A DNA stretch of 32,668 nt. Origin: Acidobacteriota bacterium (lineage in GTDB: Bacteria; Acidobacteriota; UBA890; WLXD01). Positions 18,108 through 27,153 of this stretch are shown piece after piece. The stretch is from the NCBI GenBank assembly GCA_029263335.1, contig JAJCXS010000086.1, positions 1-32,668 on the forward strand, read 5' to 3'. Both the position numbers and the translations under genes were made by a program. The stretch's first letter is position 1. Each line of letters opens with the position of its first letter. A model generated the notes under the pieces. That model was not told the DNA's origin. It saw only the letters and a program-made list of their open reading frames with translations, and did not search any database.

Positions 18108-19361
18108 ATGACGAAGATCGGATCTACGTGCGGTCTCGCTGTTGCCGCGGCAGCAGCCCTCCTCTGGGTGGGACCCGCACAGGCACAACAAGGGCAGGAC
18201 CAGGGAACCGCGAACCCATCGGGGTTCTCCCCGTCGGTCTCGCTCATGGGCACTCTTGGTAGTAACCCTCAGCGCGTTCCCGGCGACACGACACGCACGC
18301 AGTTCGTTGCGGCGACCGCCGAGCTGCCGTTTAGCCTCCGATCGCCTCGCTGGAGTCTCGCTGCTACCTACCGGCCCGATTACCAGTACTCCCGCGACGA
18401 CGACACGCTCACCAGCTTCGACCATTCCGGTAGCTTTGCGCTGCGCGGGACACTGTCGCCGCGCACACGGCTGATTGTCGAGGGCGATGCGTACGTTTCC
18501 AACGAGCTGCGTGGGCTCGATGCCGCCGATGCCGTGCTGCCCCGCACGCGACAGATTCGCGGCAGCCTGGACGCCACGCTACGGCAGCAGCTGAGTGCCC
18601 GCGACACGATCTCGTTCAGCGGCGGATACTCGCAGATCAGGTTTCCCAATGGCGAGCTGATCGACAGCAATTCGACGGATGTAGGGGTTGGCTACGGGCG
18701 AGCACTGTCGCCACGCGCGACGGCGACACTGTCGGGCATCGGTCGCGTCGCGCGCTTCGACGCCGGACGTCGTTCGCGTTCGCTGAGCCTCACCGCCGGC
18801 GGCAGGTTTCGTGTCGCGCGGAACACCGGCCTCGAGTTCTCGGGCGGCGTGCTCTGGATCGAGGAGGATCTGGGCGAAGGGTGGCGGGCTGCCGAACAGC
18901 CGGGCTTCACCGCCGCGGCGGGTATCAGCCACAGCATCGACCGGGTGGGACTGCGGATCCGTGCAGAACGCGACATGGGGACCACCAGTGGTCTCGGTCG
19001 GGCGACGCTCCGCGATCGCATCGTGGGCTCCGTCGGCTGGGGCACCAACCGCTTCAGTCTGGTGGGGTTGGCGGGCTTTGCGCGCAACGCCACGCTGACC
19101 GCCACGGACGCGCCCACGCCCTCCGTGAGGACCTTGACCGCGTGCGGTAGCGGTGCCGCACGCATAAGCCCCTTTGTTGCCGTGGTCGGTACCGTGCTCT
19201 ACGCGCACCAGCTCGACGAACCCCTTCTCGCGCGGCCGGGAACCGATACGTTCCGCGTCTCGCTCGGGATTCGCCTGCAGGCGAGGGGTGAGTCACTCAG
19301 TGCCGCGGGCGGTCAATTCCGTTTCGAAAGCATTACCAGGGACGCCCGTGTTACGTGCTGA
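18108..19361 (+). CDS. Outer-membrane beta-barrel protein of the EPS locus
   Basis: The predicted product has 417 residues. I start it at ATG 18108, with AGGGAG upstream; an in-frame ATG at 18015 lies inside the exporter gene. A signal peptide is clear: MTKIGSTCGLAVAAAAALLW, ending in AQA at residue 26. The mature part alternates polar and hydrophobic residues in strand-like segments, such as RWSLAATYRPDYQYS, TRLIVEGDAYVS, DTISFSGGYSQIRF and VGLRIRAERDMG. These are typical of outer-membrane barrels found next to the exporter and chain-length genes in exosortase-associated EPS loci. It does not end in the canonical Phe: the last residues are RVTC, and the final strands are hard to assign. The next gene starts within its last 14 bases. 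The assignment rests on pattern and context. Confidence 0.75.
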   Translation: MTKIGSTCGLAVAAAAALLWVGPAQAQQGQDQGTANPSGFSPSVSLMGTLGSNPQRVPGDTTRTQFVAATAELPFSLRSPRWSLAATYRPDYQYSRDDDTLTSFDHSGSFALRGTLSPRTRLIVEGDAYVSNELRGLDAADAVLPRTRQIRGSLDATLRQQLSARDTISFSGGYSQIRFPNGELIDSNSTDVGVGYGRALSPRATATLSGIGRVARFDAGRRSRSLSLTAGGRFRVARNTGLEFSGGVLWIEEDLGEGWRAAEQPGFTAAAGISHSIDRVGLRIRAERDMGTTSGLGRATLRDRIVGSVGWGTNRFSLVGLAGFARNATLTATDAPTPSVRTLTACGSGAARISPFVAVVGTVLYAHQLDEPLLARPGTDTFRVSLGIRLQARGESLSAAGGQFRFESITRDARVTC

Positions 19362-20910
19362 AGACCTAACGCCGGCGGATCTCCTCGAGGTGATCTGGCG
19401 GCAGCGATACGCGCTCGTCGGGTTCGCCCTGGTGGGAGCCTCGCTGGCGTACGGCTATTCGCTGTTCGTGCCCGATCTGTACACCGCCGAGACGTTGGTG
19501 CTGGTCGAGGACACGGAGTTGCCGCAGAAGTATGTCCAGGCCACGAGCACCGTGAGCTTGCGGGCTCGACTCGACACGCTACGCGAACATGTTCTCAGCC
19601 GCACGCGTCTCGAGGATCTTGTGCGCGAGTATGGTCTTGCCGACCGGGGCGCTCCGCTCGAACCCGCCGTCGCCAAGGTGCGACGCCGTATCGGCATCAG
19701 TGTCATCGGGCGAGACGGATTCAGACTGTCGTTTACCGATGAAGATCCGCGTATGTCTGCCCGGGTGGCCAATGCCCTGGCGGGATTCTTCATCGCGGAA
19801 AGTGCCGATGCGCTCGAACGCCAGGTTCGCAACACGGCTACCGGTATCGAGCAACAGGCCGAAGACCTGCGGTCGCGTCTCGATGCCAAGGAGCAGGAGA
19901 TCGCGCGCTTCAAGTCGGCCAATCTGGGCGCGCTCCCCGAACAGTTCAACGCCAATCTCAACAGGCTTCAGACGCTGCGGCAGGAGCTGCGGGACAACGG
20001 TGAGCTCGCAACCACGATTCGAAGTCAGCTTGCAGCCCTACCGGTCGACCCTGCTCCTAGTGCGACGGTGGTGCAGACGACGACCGCCCGAGATGCCGCC
20101 CGTCAGATCCTCGCCGCAGCACGGACGGAAGAAGCCGTTGCCAGTCGCCTCGCAAGCGAGCATCCGCTCGTGCAACTGGAAACCCGTCGGGTGCAGCGCC
20201 AAGGTTTGCTTCGTCGGTTCACCGAACGTCATCCCGACGTCCTCTGGCTGACGGCGGAGATCGCGAACCTCGAAGAGCGTGCCGCGATGGCCGGACCCTA
20301 TGAAGCGGCGGTTGCCGGTGCTACCGGCGGGCCGACAACCCAGCCAGTCGGTGCGCAACGCGCGGCGCTCGAGCTAGAGGCCGGCCGGATCGAGAATGAC
20401 CGTACCAGGCTGCTGGCGGATCAGTCGGAGTACCAGGACCGCGTCGACCGCGGGCCCGTCGTGGAGCAACAGCTGCGCGAACTCGAACGGGAGCGAGACG
20501 GCCTGGATACGAACTACACCGACCTGGCGAGCCGCAACCTGGAGGCGGATCTGGCCAGTGATCTGCAGACCGCGAACACGCCCTTTAGCAGCTACCGGGT
20601 TATCGACCCCGCCGTGGTGCCGAGCAATCCGACAGCACCCCTACGCATGCTCTTCCTGATCGGTGGAGCGATTGCCGGAATTGCCCTCGTGGGTGGCGCG
20701 ACATTTCTGCGCGAGATGGTTCTCGAGCCGGTGAACTCGGCGTCGGAGATCGAGCGTTTCACCGATCTCAACGTGCTCGCGAGTATTCCTATTGTAAAGA
20801 CGGCCCAGATCGTGCGGCGTCAGCGGCTCATCCGTGTCGGTTCGGTGGCTGCTGTGGGCAGCGTGCTGGTCGTCGTTTTTGTTCTACGCGTGATGATGCG
20901 CGGGATATAG
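19348..20910 (+). CDS. Wzz/GumC-type polysaccharide chain-length determinant
   Basis: This inner-membrane protein of 520 residues controls glycan length and docks the tyrosine kinase. I choose GTG 19348 (MLRAEDLTPADLLEVIWRQR) with AGGGA upstream; an ATG at 19174 lies inside the barrel gene. A membrane helix at about 22-40 leads into the Wzz domain (LYTAETLVLVEDTELPQKYV). A long periplasmic coiled-coil region follows (ADALERQVRNTATGIEQQ through ELRDNGELATTIRSQL). The C-terminal membrane helix (MLFLIGGAIAGIALVGGATF) is preceded by a Pro-containing VVPSNPTAPLR. A further hydrophobic helix closes the protein (VGSVAAVGSVLVVVFVLRV). The size and split from the kinase match the GumC-like proteins of exosortase-type loci. 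Eight bases separate it from the kinase. Confidence 0.93.
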   Translation: MLRAEDLTPADLLEVIWRQRYALVGFALVGASLAYGYSLFVPDLYTAETLVLVEDTELPQKYVQATSTVSLRARLDTLREHVLSRTRLEDLVREYGLADRGAPLEPAVAKVRRRIGISVIGRDGFRLSFTDEDPRMSARVANALAGFFIAESADALERQVRNTATGIEQQAEDLRSRLDAKEQEIARFKSANLGALPEQFNANLNRLQTLRQELRDNGELATTIRSQLAALPVDPAPSATVVQTTTARDAARQILAAARTEEAVASRLASEHPLVQLETRRVQRQGLLRRFTERHPDVLWLTAEIANLEERAAMAGPYEAAVAGATGGPTTQPVGAQRAALELEAGRIENDRTRLLADQSEYQDRVDRGPVVEQQLRELERERDGLDTNYTDLASRNLEADLASDLQTANTPFSSYRVIDPAVVPSNPTAPLRMLFLIGGAIAGIALVGGATFLREMVLEPVNSASEIERFTDLNVLASIPIVKTAQIVRRQRLIRVGSVAAVGSVLVVVFVLRVMMRGI

Positions 20911-20918
20911 AGGTCGAG

Positions 20919-22331
20919 GTGAACACGAATCCTGACACCCAACGGTTTGCGCCCGGTCCGGGCGCGGCACCGCCGGTGCCCATCGAGGAGGCGATAGCGG
21001 TAGCTGTCGATGCTCTGCTCGAGCGCCGCGGCATGCTGCATATCGCTGCCGCGGGTTCGTGTCGCGAGATTCTCCAGGCGGTTGCCGACCGGTTGCCGAA
21101 CGGCTGCCGGAGTTGTTTTGCCGAGGACCCGAGAACGCCAGCGGCCGTGTGGCAGGTGCTGTTCGAGGGACCGTTGCCCGAGGGCGAAGAGCCGGGTCCG
21201 CGTTTGCGCGAGATTCTCTGGCACCGCTCCTGTGCGGGCGTTGGCACGATGCTCGGAGTCACCGAGACCGCGTCTCTGCCCGACGAGGTGCTGGCGGTTA
21301 TCGAGGAACTGGCCGGCATGGAACCCATGCTCCAGATTGTCGTCGTATCCGAGGTGCCGGCCGCTCAGCGCCTCACTGAAGCGGCGGCGCGGCTCGCCAT
21401 GCGGGTACGGGCTCGCATCGAGATACAGAGCGTCGCGCCGATGACCGAAGCGAGTCCCGGCGCGTCGGTCGCGGCTGTCGCCACTCCGCACCCCGAGGCT
21501 CCTGTCGAGATGACGACGCAAGAGCCCGTCGAGATCGTTGATCATGCGTCGGCCACCGCGGTGGCCGACGTGGCGCCGGTCGTGGCGCAGCTCGAGGCTG
21601 CCAGTCAGCGCGCGTTCGATCCCTTCCGCGGACACTTCGTCCACCCGTCGATCGACAACCCCAAGCTGTTGCCGGTGCTGAGTGACCCCCACGGTCTCCA
21701 TGCAGAGTGGTTTCGGGTGCTTCGGCTTCGTCTCGAGGACTGGATCAAGGCACACGGCGGCGGGCCGAAAACGATCGCCATCAGCGGCCCGGAGGCCGGG
21801 GCCGGTAAGACCTTTGTCGCTGTCAATCTGGCGCTGCTTTGGGCCAACTGCACCTTCGAACGCGTTCTGCTCGTGGATGGCGACCTGCGCAGGCCGCAGT
21901 TTCACTCGCTGTTCGAGATTCCGCAGCGCCCGGGCCTGGCCGACGTTCTGGCGCGTCGCTTCCGGCCCGAGGAGTGCATCACTTTTGTGAAGGAGGTCGG
22001 TCTGCACGTCATGCCGGCGGGCCGCTCGGGCAATCCACGACAGCTGGTCAATCCAGACCGTGTGGAACGCGTGATGACGGCGCTGACCTCGGCCTACGAC
22101 CTGGTGATACTCGACGGGCCACCCCTGGGGGGCATGGTCGATGCGCGATCTTTCGCGGCTACCTGTGACGGGACCTTGATGGTCGTGCGTTCGGGCAGCA
22201 CGCGAATGCGGTCGCTGCAGAAGGCGATGGTGGAGCTGCCAGCTGATCGACTGATCGGTGCTGTGGTGAACGGTGCAGAAACGGGGATAGATAGTGCCTA
22301 CACGCGATACCGACAAGCGGTCCGCCGCTAG
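20919..22331 (+). CDS. BY-type tyrosine autokinase fused to a degenerate ExeA-like domain
   Basis: The C-terminal half (about 255-470) is a bacterial tyrosine kinase of the CpsD/Wzc-C class. It has Walker A GPEAGAGKT (290-298), Walker A' LLVDGDLRRP (317-326) and Walker B LVILDGPPL (395-403). Only two Tyr stand in the C-terminal tail (461 and 464), so the Tyr cluster is minimal. It would phosphorylate itself and adjust the Wzz-like protein encoded just before. Residues 1-170 are not part of the usual kinase. They follow the order of ExeA/GspA-type ATPases, including LPDEVLAVIEELAG and MLQIVVVSEVPAAQRL. The P-loop position reads AAAGSCRE and the Walker B position TETA, so it should not bind ATP. 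An acidic, Pro-rich linker joins the halves. The start is GTG 20919, with AGAGG upstream. Confidence 0.88.
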   Translation: MNTNPDTQRFAPGPGAAPPVPIEEAIAVAVDALLERRGMLHIAAAGSCREILQAVADRLPNGCRSCFAEDPRTPAAVWQVLFEGPLPEGEEPGPRLREILWHRSCAGVGTMLGVTETASLPDEVLAVIEELAGMEPMLQIVVVSEVPAAQRLTEAAARLAMRVRARIEIQSVAPMTEASPGASVAAVATPHPEAPVEMTTQEPVEIVDHASATAVADVAPVVAQLEAASQRAFDPFRGHFVHPSIDNPKLLPVLSDPHGLHAEWFRVLRLRLEDWIKAHGGGPKTIAISGPEAGAGKTFVAVNLALLWANCTFERVLLVDGDLRRPQFHSLFEIPQRPGLADVLARRFRPEECITFVKEVGLHVMPAGRSGNPRQLVNPDRVERVMTALTSAYDLVILDGPPLGGMVDARSFAATCDGTLMVVRSGSTRMRSLQKAMVELPADRLIGAVVNGAETGIDSAYTRYRQAVRR

Positions 22332-23892
22332 TCCCGAAGCCGAGGCCGAGCGCGGACAGCCGACGGCCTCGGAACAGGTTGGGCAAGCGCCGCGCACCGC
22401 CTCGGACATCGGGCGACTGATGAAGCATTCGTCGATCTACATGATCGGCGGAATGCTCAATCGCATCGGCGTGTTCTTGCTCTTGCCGGTCTACACCTCG
22501 TATCTGACGGTGGCTGAGTACGGCACGCTCGAGCTCTTCTACGCGACCGCCTCGGTGGCTGCGGGAATCCTGTCGGCAGGGCTGGCGCACGCCACGTTGC
22601 GGTTCTACTTCGAGTATGAGGACGAGGCCGATCGGAGGCTGGTAGTCAGCACCAACCTCGTGCTTGGCACCGCGATGGGGGCCACCGGTGCCATCGTGAT
22701 CGTCTTGTTCCGCGAGCAACTGGCACAAACAGTGTTTGGCTCGCCGGCGGCGGCGGCCGGCCTGGCGATCATGGCTACCACCATGGTGCTGGAGATGGCC
22801 ACCCAGATCTGCCTGGCGTTCGTGCGCGCACGGGAGGAGTCGACGGTCTTCCTGGGCATCGTGCTCTCGCGCCTTGTTGTCCAGGTAGCGGTCAACACCT
22901 ACATGGTGATCGGACTCGGCGCCGGCGTACAAGGCGTTCTCAGCGGCAACTGCATGGCGGTAGCGTTTGGCCTGCTGGTGGCCGGCTCGTACACGGTTCG
23001 GCGATGCGGCCTGCGCGTCGATCTCGTCAAGGCCCGTCCGATCCTCAGCTACAGCCTGCCGTTCGTGGCCAGCACGTTGGTGGGTGTGGTGGCAGCCAAC
23101 GTCGACCGCCTGTTCATTCGCAAGCTGTTGAGCTTCGAGGCCCTCGGTCTCTTTGCGCTGGCGCTGAAGTTCAGCAAGTTGCCGGATCAGCTCATCGGGG
23201 AGCCGTTCAATCGGGCGTACGGCTCGTTTCGGTTCTCGGTCATGCGTCAGGAGAACGCCGCGCCGATTCAGGCACGCGTGGTGCGGCTACTCCTCACCGC
23301 GACACTGTTTGCTGCGCTCGGAATCCAGTTCTTCGCGATCGACGTCCTGCGATGGATGTCCGCTGAGTCGTTTCGTGGCGCCGCCGTCTACTTGCCGCCG
23401 CTACTACTCGCTGCCGTGCTACGCGTGGTGACCTACCCGTTGCAGACCGGCATCCTCGTGCAGCGCGAGACGCGAAAGCTCTTTCGGATCAACCTGCTGA
23501 AATCGACGCTCTACATCACCAGTAGCCTGCTCCTCATCAGAAGCATGGGGATTCTCGGTGTGTGCCTCGCCATGGCACTGACGGCACTGTTCACCATGCT
23601 GGCGACGGATCGCGTAGCACAGCGCTACTTCCCGGTTCGCTACGAGTGGGACCGCCTCGCCCGAGTCGTGCTCATCTTCCTCGGCGCGTTGTCCGTCGGC
23701 TGGCCCCTGATGGCCGTCGACTCGATCGCCGCGATGCTGGCCAAGGCGGTGGTGCTCGTCGCGTTCTGCGTGGCCCTGGGATTCTCAGCCGTGTTCGATG
23801 ACGATGAACGAGCTGTGGCCCGCCACTGGATCGGTCAGAGGTTCGCCAGTCTTGCCGCCGGGCGGACGCCTGCGCGTCAGGGGAGCGCCTGA
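22294..23892 (+). CDS. Wzx-type polysaccharide flippase (MOP superfamily)
   Basis: This 532-residue inner-membrane protein flips lipid-linked glycan units to the periplasm. Many hydrophobic helices are visible, with MKHSSIYMIGGMLNRIGVFL at the start of the domain and the usual LLPVYTSYLTVAEYGTLELF motif after it. YSLPFVASTLVGVVAANVDRLFIRKLLSFEALGLFALALK opens the second half in the pattern of MOP flippases. The start is GTG 22294, with GGGGAT upstream, giving a 42-residue polar N-terminus. It overlaps the kinase gene by 38 bases. ATG 22420 is an alternative that would remove the N-terminal arm. The stop overlaps the deacetylase ATG by one base. Confidence 0.92.
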   Translation: MPTRDTDKRSAASPEAEAERGQPTASEQVGQAPRTASDIGRLMKHSSIYMIGGMLNRIGVFLLLPVYTSYLTVAEYGTLELFYATASVAAGILSAGLAHATLRFYFEYEDEADRRLVVSTNLVLGTAMGATGAIVIVLFREQLAQTVFGSPAAAAGLAIMATTMVLEMATQICLAFVRAREESTVFLGIVLSRLVVQVAVNTYMVIGLGAGVQGVLSGNCMAVAFGLLVAGSYTVRRCGLRVDLVKARPILSYSLPFVASTLVGVVAANVDRLFIRKLLSFEALGLFALALKFSKLPDQLIGEPFNRAYGSFRFSVMRQENAAPIQARVVRLLLTATLFAALGIQFFAIDVLRWMSAESFRGAAVYLPPLLLAAVLRVVTYPLQTGILVQRETRKLFRINLLKSTLYITSSLLLIRSMGILGVCLAMALTALFTMLATDRVAQRYFPVRYEWDRLARVVLIFLGALSVGWPLMAVDSIAAMLAKAVVLVAFCVALGFSAVFDDDERAVARHWIGQRFASLAAGRTPARQGSA

Positions 23893-24929
23893 TGCATCAC
23901 CAGGGTCGTCGCCAGCGCGTCGCCGGAGTTCTCGGTTCCTTGAACGTCCTCGAACCCTTGGGGTCCTTGCGCGCGTTGATGCAGAGCGAGCTGCCGATTC
24001 TCGCCTACCACCGCGTGCTCGATATGGGACCCGAGGCAGATTTCCCGTTCGATCCCGAGTTGGTGAGCGCGACGCCGGCGGACTTTCGTGAGCAGATGAA
24101 CTACGTCGCAGCACATTTCGACGTCGTGACGTTCCGTGATGTGCTGCGCTATATCGATGGTGAATCAACGCTTCCGTCACGCCCGATCGTAGTGACGTTT
24201 GACGACGGTTATCTGGATAACTACACCCACGCCTTTCCAGTTCTTCGCGAGCTCAACGTGCCGGCGACGATCTTCGTGTCGACCGGTTATGTCGGCGCCG
24301 AAGACACGTTCTGGTACGACCATCTCGCCTACGCGATCTACCGGGCCCCGGCCGGTACCTTCGTGCTCGGGACGACCCGCTTCGAGCTGAGCGACGTGGC
24401 GTCAAGGCGGCGGGCAACGGCCGACGCGATTCGTTTCCTGCGCGGCGTTCCCGACGCGGTGAGGCGCGCCCATCTCGTGCGGCTCGGCGAACGCCTCGAC
24501 TACGCCATTCGCGACGAAGATCGTGACCTCAGCCGTCCCATGGGATGGCCGCAGATTATCGAGTTGCACGAGGCGGGAATCGAGATCGCTTCCCACACGG
24601 TGTCCCATCCCGCGTTATCGCAATGTGACGATGAGGTGCTTGCCTTCGAACTGTGGGAGTCGCGGCGCGAGCTCGAAGGCCGGCTCGGCGTGCCGGTCGA
24701 GGTCATCGCGTATCCCTTCGGCGGGCCCGGCGAGTACGACCACCGCGTCATGAGGGCGGCGGCGCGTTCCGGTTATCGACTGGCTGCCTCCTATATCAAC
24801 GGCCGCAATCCTTTCGCGAGCCTCGCGGCACACGAGCTCCGACGGCTTCACGTCGAGCGCTACACAGACCTGGCGACGCTCGCGTCGATGCTGCAATTAC
24901 CGCAGCTGTTCGTTGGAGCACAACGATGA
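23892..24929 (+). CDS. NodB-type polysaccharide deacetylase (carbohydrate esterase 4)
   Basis: The 345-residue protein removes N- or O-acetyl groups from a glycan. NodB motifs are present: LAYHRVLD (His40), the metal and catalytic pair Asp104-Asp105 in VVTFDDGYLDNY, the zinc ligands His235 and His239 in ASHTVSHPAL, and YPFGGPGEY. A segment of about residues 134-215 between the two motifs (WYDHLAYAIYRAPAGTF onward) is an insertion often seen in exosortase-locus deacetylases. I see no signal peptide: the N-terminus is MHHQGRRQRVAGVL. It may therefore act in the cytoplasm, or be exported by another route. The gene is coupled to its neighbours by overlapping start and stop codons. Confidence 0.93.
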   Translation: MHHQGRRQRVAGVLGSLNVLEPLGSLRALMQSELPILAYHRVLDMGPEADFPFDPELVSATPADFREQMNYVAAHFDVVTFRDVLRYIDGESTLPSRPIVVTFDDGYLDNYTHAFPVLRELNVPATIFVSTGYVGAEDTFWYDHLAYAIYRAPAGTFVLGTTRFELSDVASRRRATADAIRFLRGVPDAVRRAHLVRLGERLDYAIRDEDRDLSRPMGWPQIIELHEAGIEIASHTVSHPALSQCDDEVLAFELWESRRELEGRLGVPVEVIAYPFGGPGEYDHRVMRAAARSGYRLAASYINGRNPFASLAAHELRRLHVERYTDLATLASMLQLPQLFVGAQR

Positions 24930-26089
24930 ACGTGCAAGGGCTCGCAACCGGGGTGCTTGTCGTGGCGATGGGCCTGCTGTCCTTTCATTTCGTGCTGTAC
25001 CCGCTGCTGGTAAAGGCGCTTGCGAGACTACGCTCGCGGCCGCGCGCCGCCCAGCAGGCAACGGCGCTGCCGAAAGTCTCGTTGGTGATCGCGGCCTACA
25101 ACGAGGAGCGTGTACTCGCCGCCAAGCTCGCCAACTCGCTGGCGCTCGATTACCCGGCTGAGCTACTGGAGATCATCGTCGTCTCGGATGGCTCGACGGA
25201 TCGCACCCACGAAATCGCCAGCGACTTCGCCGATCGAGGTGTCGTGGCGCTGCACGATCCGCCCCGCAACGGCAAGTCCGCGGCTCTCAACCGAGCGGTC
25301 GCCGCGGCGGCCGGCGAAATCGTGCTGTTCTCGGACGCCAACAACGATTTCAATGCCGGCGCGTTACGAACCATGGTTCGACACTTCGCCGACGAAGAGG
25401 TGGGTGGCGTTTGTGGACGCAAGTCGATCGTCGCGGCGGCCGACCGACAGGCCAGCGAAGGCGACGGTTTGTACTGGCGCTACGAGGCCGCTATCAAGAA
25501 GGCCGAAAGTGACCTCGGGATCATGACCACCGCGGATGGCGAGATCTTCGCGATTCGCCGCGCTCTGTGGCACCCGATTCCCGCCGAGGTGATCAACGAC
25601 GATGCCGAGATTACCTTCGCGATGGTTCGCGACGGGTACCGCATCGTCTACGAACCCGACGCAGTATCGAGCGAACTCGCCTCGGCCCAGCTTGAAGAGG
25701 ACTTTCGCGTCAAGGTGCGCATGATCGCGGGGGGCTTCCAGACGGTGCAGCGTCACTGGCGACAATTGCTGCCGCCGCGTAGTGCCTTCGCCTGGGCCTT
25801 TCTCTCGCACAAGCTTCTACGCTGGTTGATTCCGTTGCTGCTGGTGGCGTTCTTGTTCTCCTCGATGGTGTTGGCGGCATCGCCGCTCGGGGCGCTGCTG
25901 CTCGCCGGGCAGGTGCTCTTCTACGGTGTCGCGTTACTGGGCTGGCACGCGGGACGTCGGCACGACCTGCCCGTTTGGCAGTACGTGCCGCTCTACTTCA
26001 GCCTCATGAACGTCGCGGCGATTCTCGGCCTGCGACGGTTTCTCGCCGGGGACGGCGTCACGACCATCTGGCAGAAGGCATCCCGATGA
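24926..26089 (+). CDS. Membrane-bound GT2 family glycosyltransferase
   Basis: At 387 residues, this is a GT-A fold enzyme anchored in the inner membrane. I start it at ATG 24926, which overlaps the deacetylase stop as ATGA; an in-frame GTG or ATG further upstream falls inside that gene. A first helix (about 5-25) is followed by the GT2 domain: VSLVIAAYNEERVL, IIVVSDGSTDRTHEIA, NGKSAALNRAV, the DxD-like LFSDANNDF, TTADGEIFAIRR and the NDDAEITFAMVRDG acceptor block. The last 100 residues hold three or four hydrophobic helices (WLIPLLLVAFLFSSMVLA, LLLAGQVLFYGVALLG). Such proteins polymerise or extend glycan chains. The substrate is not readable from the sequence. Confidence 0.92.
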   Translation: MNVQGLATGVLVVAMGLLSFHFVLYPLLVKALARLRSRPRAAQQATALPKVSLVIAAYNEERVLAAKLANSLALDYPAELLEIIVVSDGSTDRTHEIASDFADRGVVALHDPPRNGKSAALNRAVAAAAGEIVLFSDANNDFNAGALRTMVRHFADEEVGGVCGRKSIVAAADRQASEGDGLYWRYEAAIKKAESDLGIMTTADGEIFAIRRALWHPIPAEVINDDAEITFAMVRDGYRIVYEPDAVSSELASAQLEEDFRVKVRMIAGGFQTVQRHWRQLLPPRSAFAWAFLSHKLLRWLIPLLLVAFLFSSMVLAASPLGALLLAGQVLFYGVALLGWHAGRRHDLPVWQYVPLYFSLMNVAAILGLRRFLAGDGVTTIWQKASR

Positions 26090-27153
26090 CGGGGCGCAAC
26101 GTTCATCTGTGGCTGCCAGGCTGGTTGCAGCACGAGCTGCAACGCTCACGGCGCCATGCCGGCGTGAGGCATCTGTATTTCTGCCTGGCGGACCACTACG
26201 AGCCCTACTGGGGAGGCGTCGGCAAGGAGACCGCCCGCACCATCGTGCGCGACTGGGCCAGCCGTTATCCCGAGATCGCCGCCGGACACTGCGACTCCGA
26301 GGGATCGGCGCCGCAGCACACGTATTTCTACCCCGAGGAGGAATACGATCCGCGGGTGCTCGATCTGCTGGGCGATCTGTCGCGCCGGGGCTTCGGCGAT
26401 GTGGAGGTGCACCTGCACCACGACAACGACACGGCCGCGGCGCTGACCGAAAAGCTCACCAGCTTTACCGAGGTCTTGCATCGTCAGCACGGGCTGTTGC
26501 GCCGCGACCCGCGCACCGGGCAGCTGCGCTACGCCTTTATCCATGGCAACTGGGCGCTCGACAATTCACATCCGGAAGGACGGTGGTGCGGCGTTGATAA
26601 CGAGTTGCAGGTGCTGCTCGATACTGGCTGCCGGGTCGATATGACGATGCCGTCGGCGCCGCACGGCACCCAGACGCGCACCGTCAACTCCATCTATTTC
26701 GCGCGAGGCCAGAACGGCGTCTCCAAGGGGCACGACACGGGTCGCCGCGCCAAGGTCGGAGAATGGCGCCGGGCCGACGAATTACTGATGATTCAGGGGC
26801 CGCTGACGCTCGACTGGGGCCGCCGCAAGGCCGGCGTTCTGCCACGAATCGAGAACGGCGAGCTCTCGGCCGACAACCCGCCACGGGCTCCGCGAGCACG
26901 GCTGTGGGCGGATTGCGGCATCAGCGTAGAGGGCGCCGAGGAGCATGTCTTCGTCAAGGTGCATACCCACGGAGCTCAGCCGCGGGCCATGCAGACATTG
27001 CTCGATGGTGGCTTACAGGTCTTGTGGGGTGCGCTCGAGCGGGAGTTTCGTGACAACGACGACTGGCAACTCCACTACGTGACCGCCTGGCAGATGTACG
27101 AGACGGTCCGTGAACTGGCACTCGGGCAGAAGCCCGCCGAGGTGGCTGCCTGA
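26086..27153 (+). CDS. Uncharacterised metal-motif protein of the EPS locus (possible divergent deacetylase)
   Basis: This 355-residue protein matches no family I can name with certainty. It starts at ATG 26086, overlapping the glycosyltransferase stop as ATGA. Possible metal ligands cluster in three places: LYFCLADHYEPYWGG (Asp36, His37), DVEVHLHHDND (His109, His111, His112, Asp113, Asp115) and AFIHGNWALDNSHPEG (His153, Asp159). A further KVHTHGAQP sits near the C-terminus. The order is that of a NodB-like TIM barrel: an Asp-His pair on the first strand, a His-rich strand, then another His strand. No signal peptide or membrane helix is visible. It lies in a tightly coupled glycan operon, so a glycan-modifying hydrolase is a reasonable guess but unproven. 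Confidence 0.8.
   Translation: MTGRNVHLWLPGWLQHELQRSRRHAGVRHLYFCLADHYEPYWGGVGKETARTIVRDWASRYPEIAAGHCDSEGSAPQHTYFYPEEEYDPRVLDLLGDLSRRGFGDVEVHLHHDNDTAAALTEKLTSFTEVLHRQHGLLRRDPRTGQLRYAFIHGNWALDNSHPEGRWCGVDNELQVLLDTGCRVDMTMPSAPHGTQTRTVNSIYFARGQNGVSKGHDTGRRAKVGEWRRADELLMIQGPLTLDWGRRKAGVLPRIENGELSADNPPRAPRARLWADCGISVEGAEEHVFVKVHTHGAQPRAMQTLLDGGLQVLWGALEREFRDNDDWQLHYVTAWQMYETVRELALGQKPAEVAA

Noticed and set aside
20820..22409. 529-codon open frame on the minus strand
   Set aside because: It is antisense to the tyrosine kinase gene, whose motifs are clear. There is no Shine-Dalgarno and no recognisable fold.
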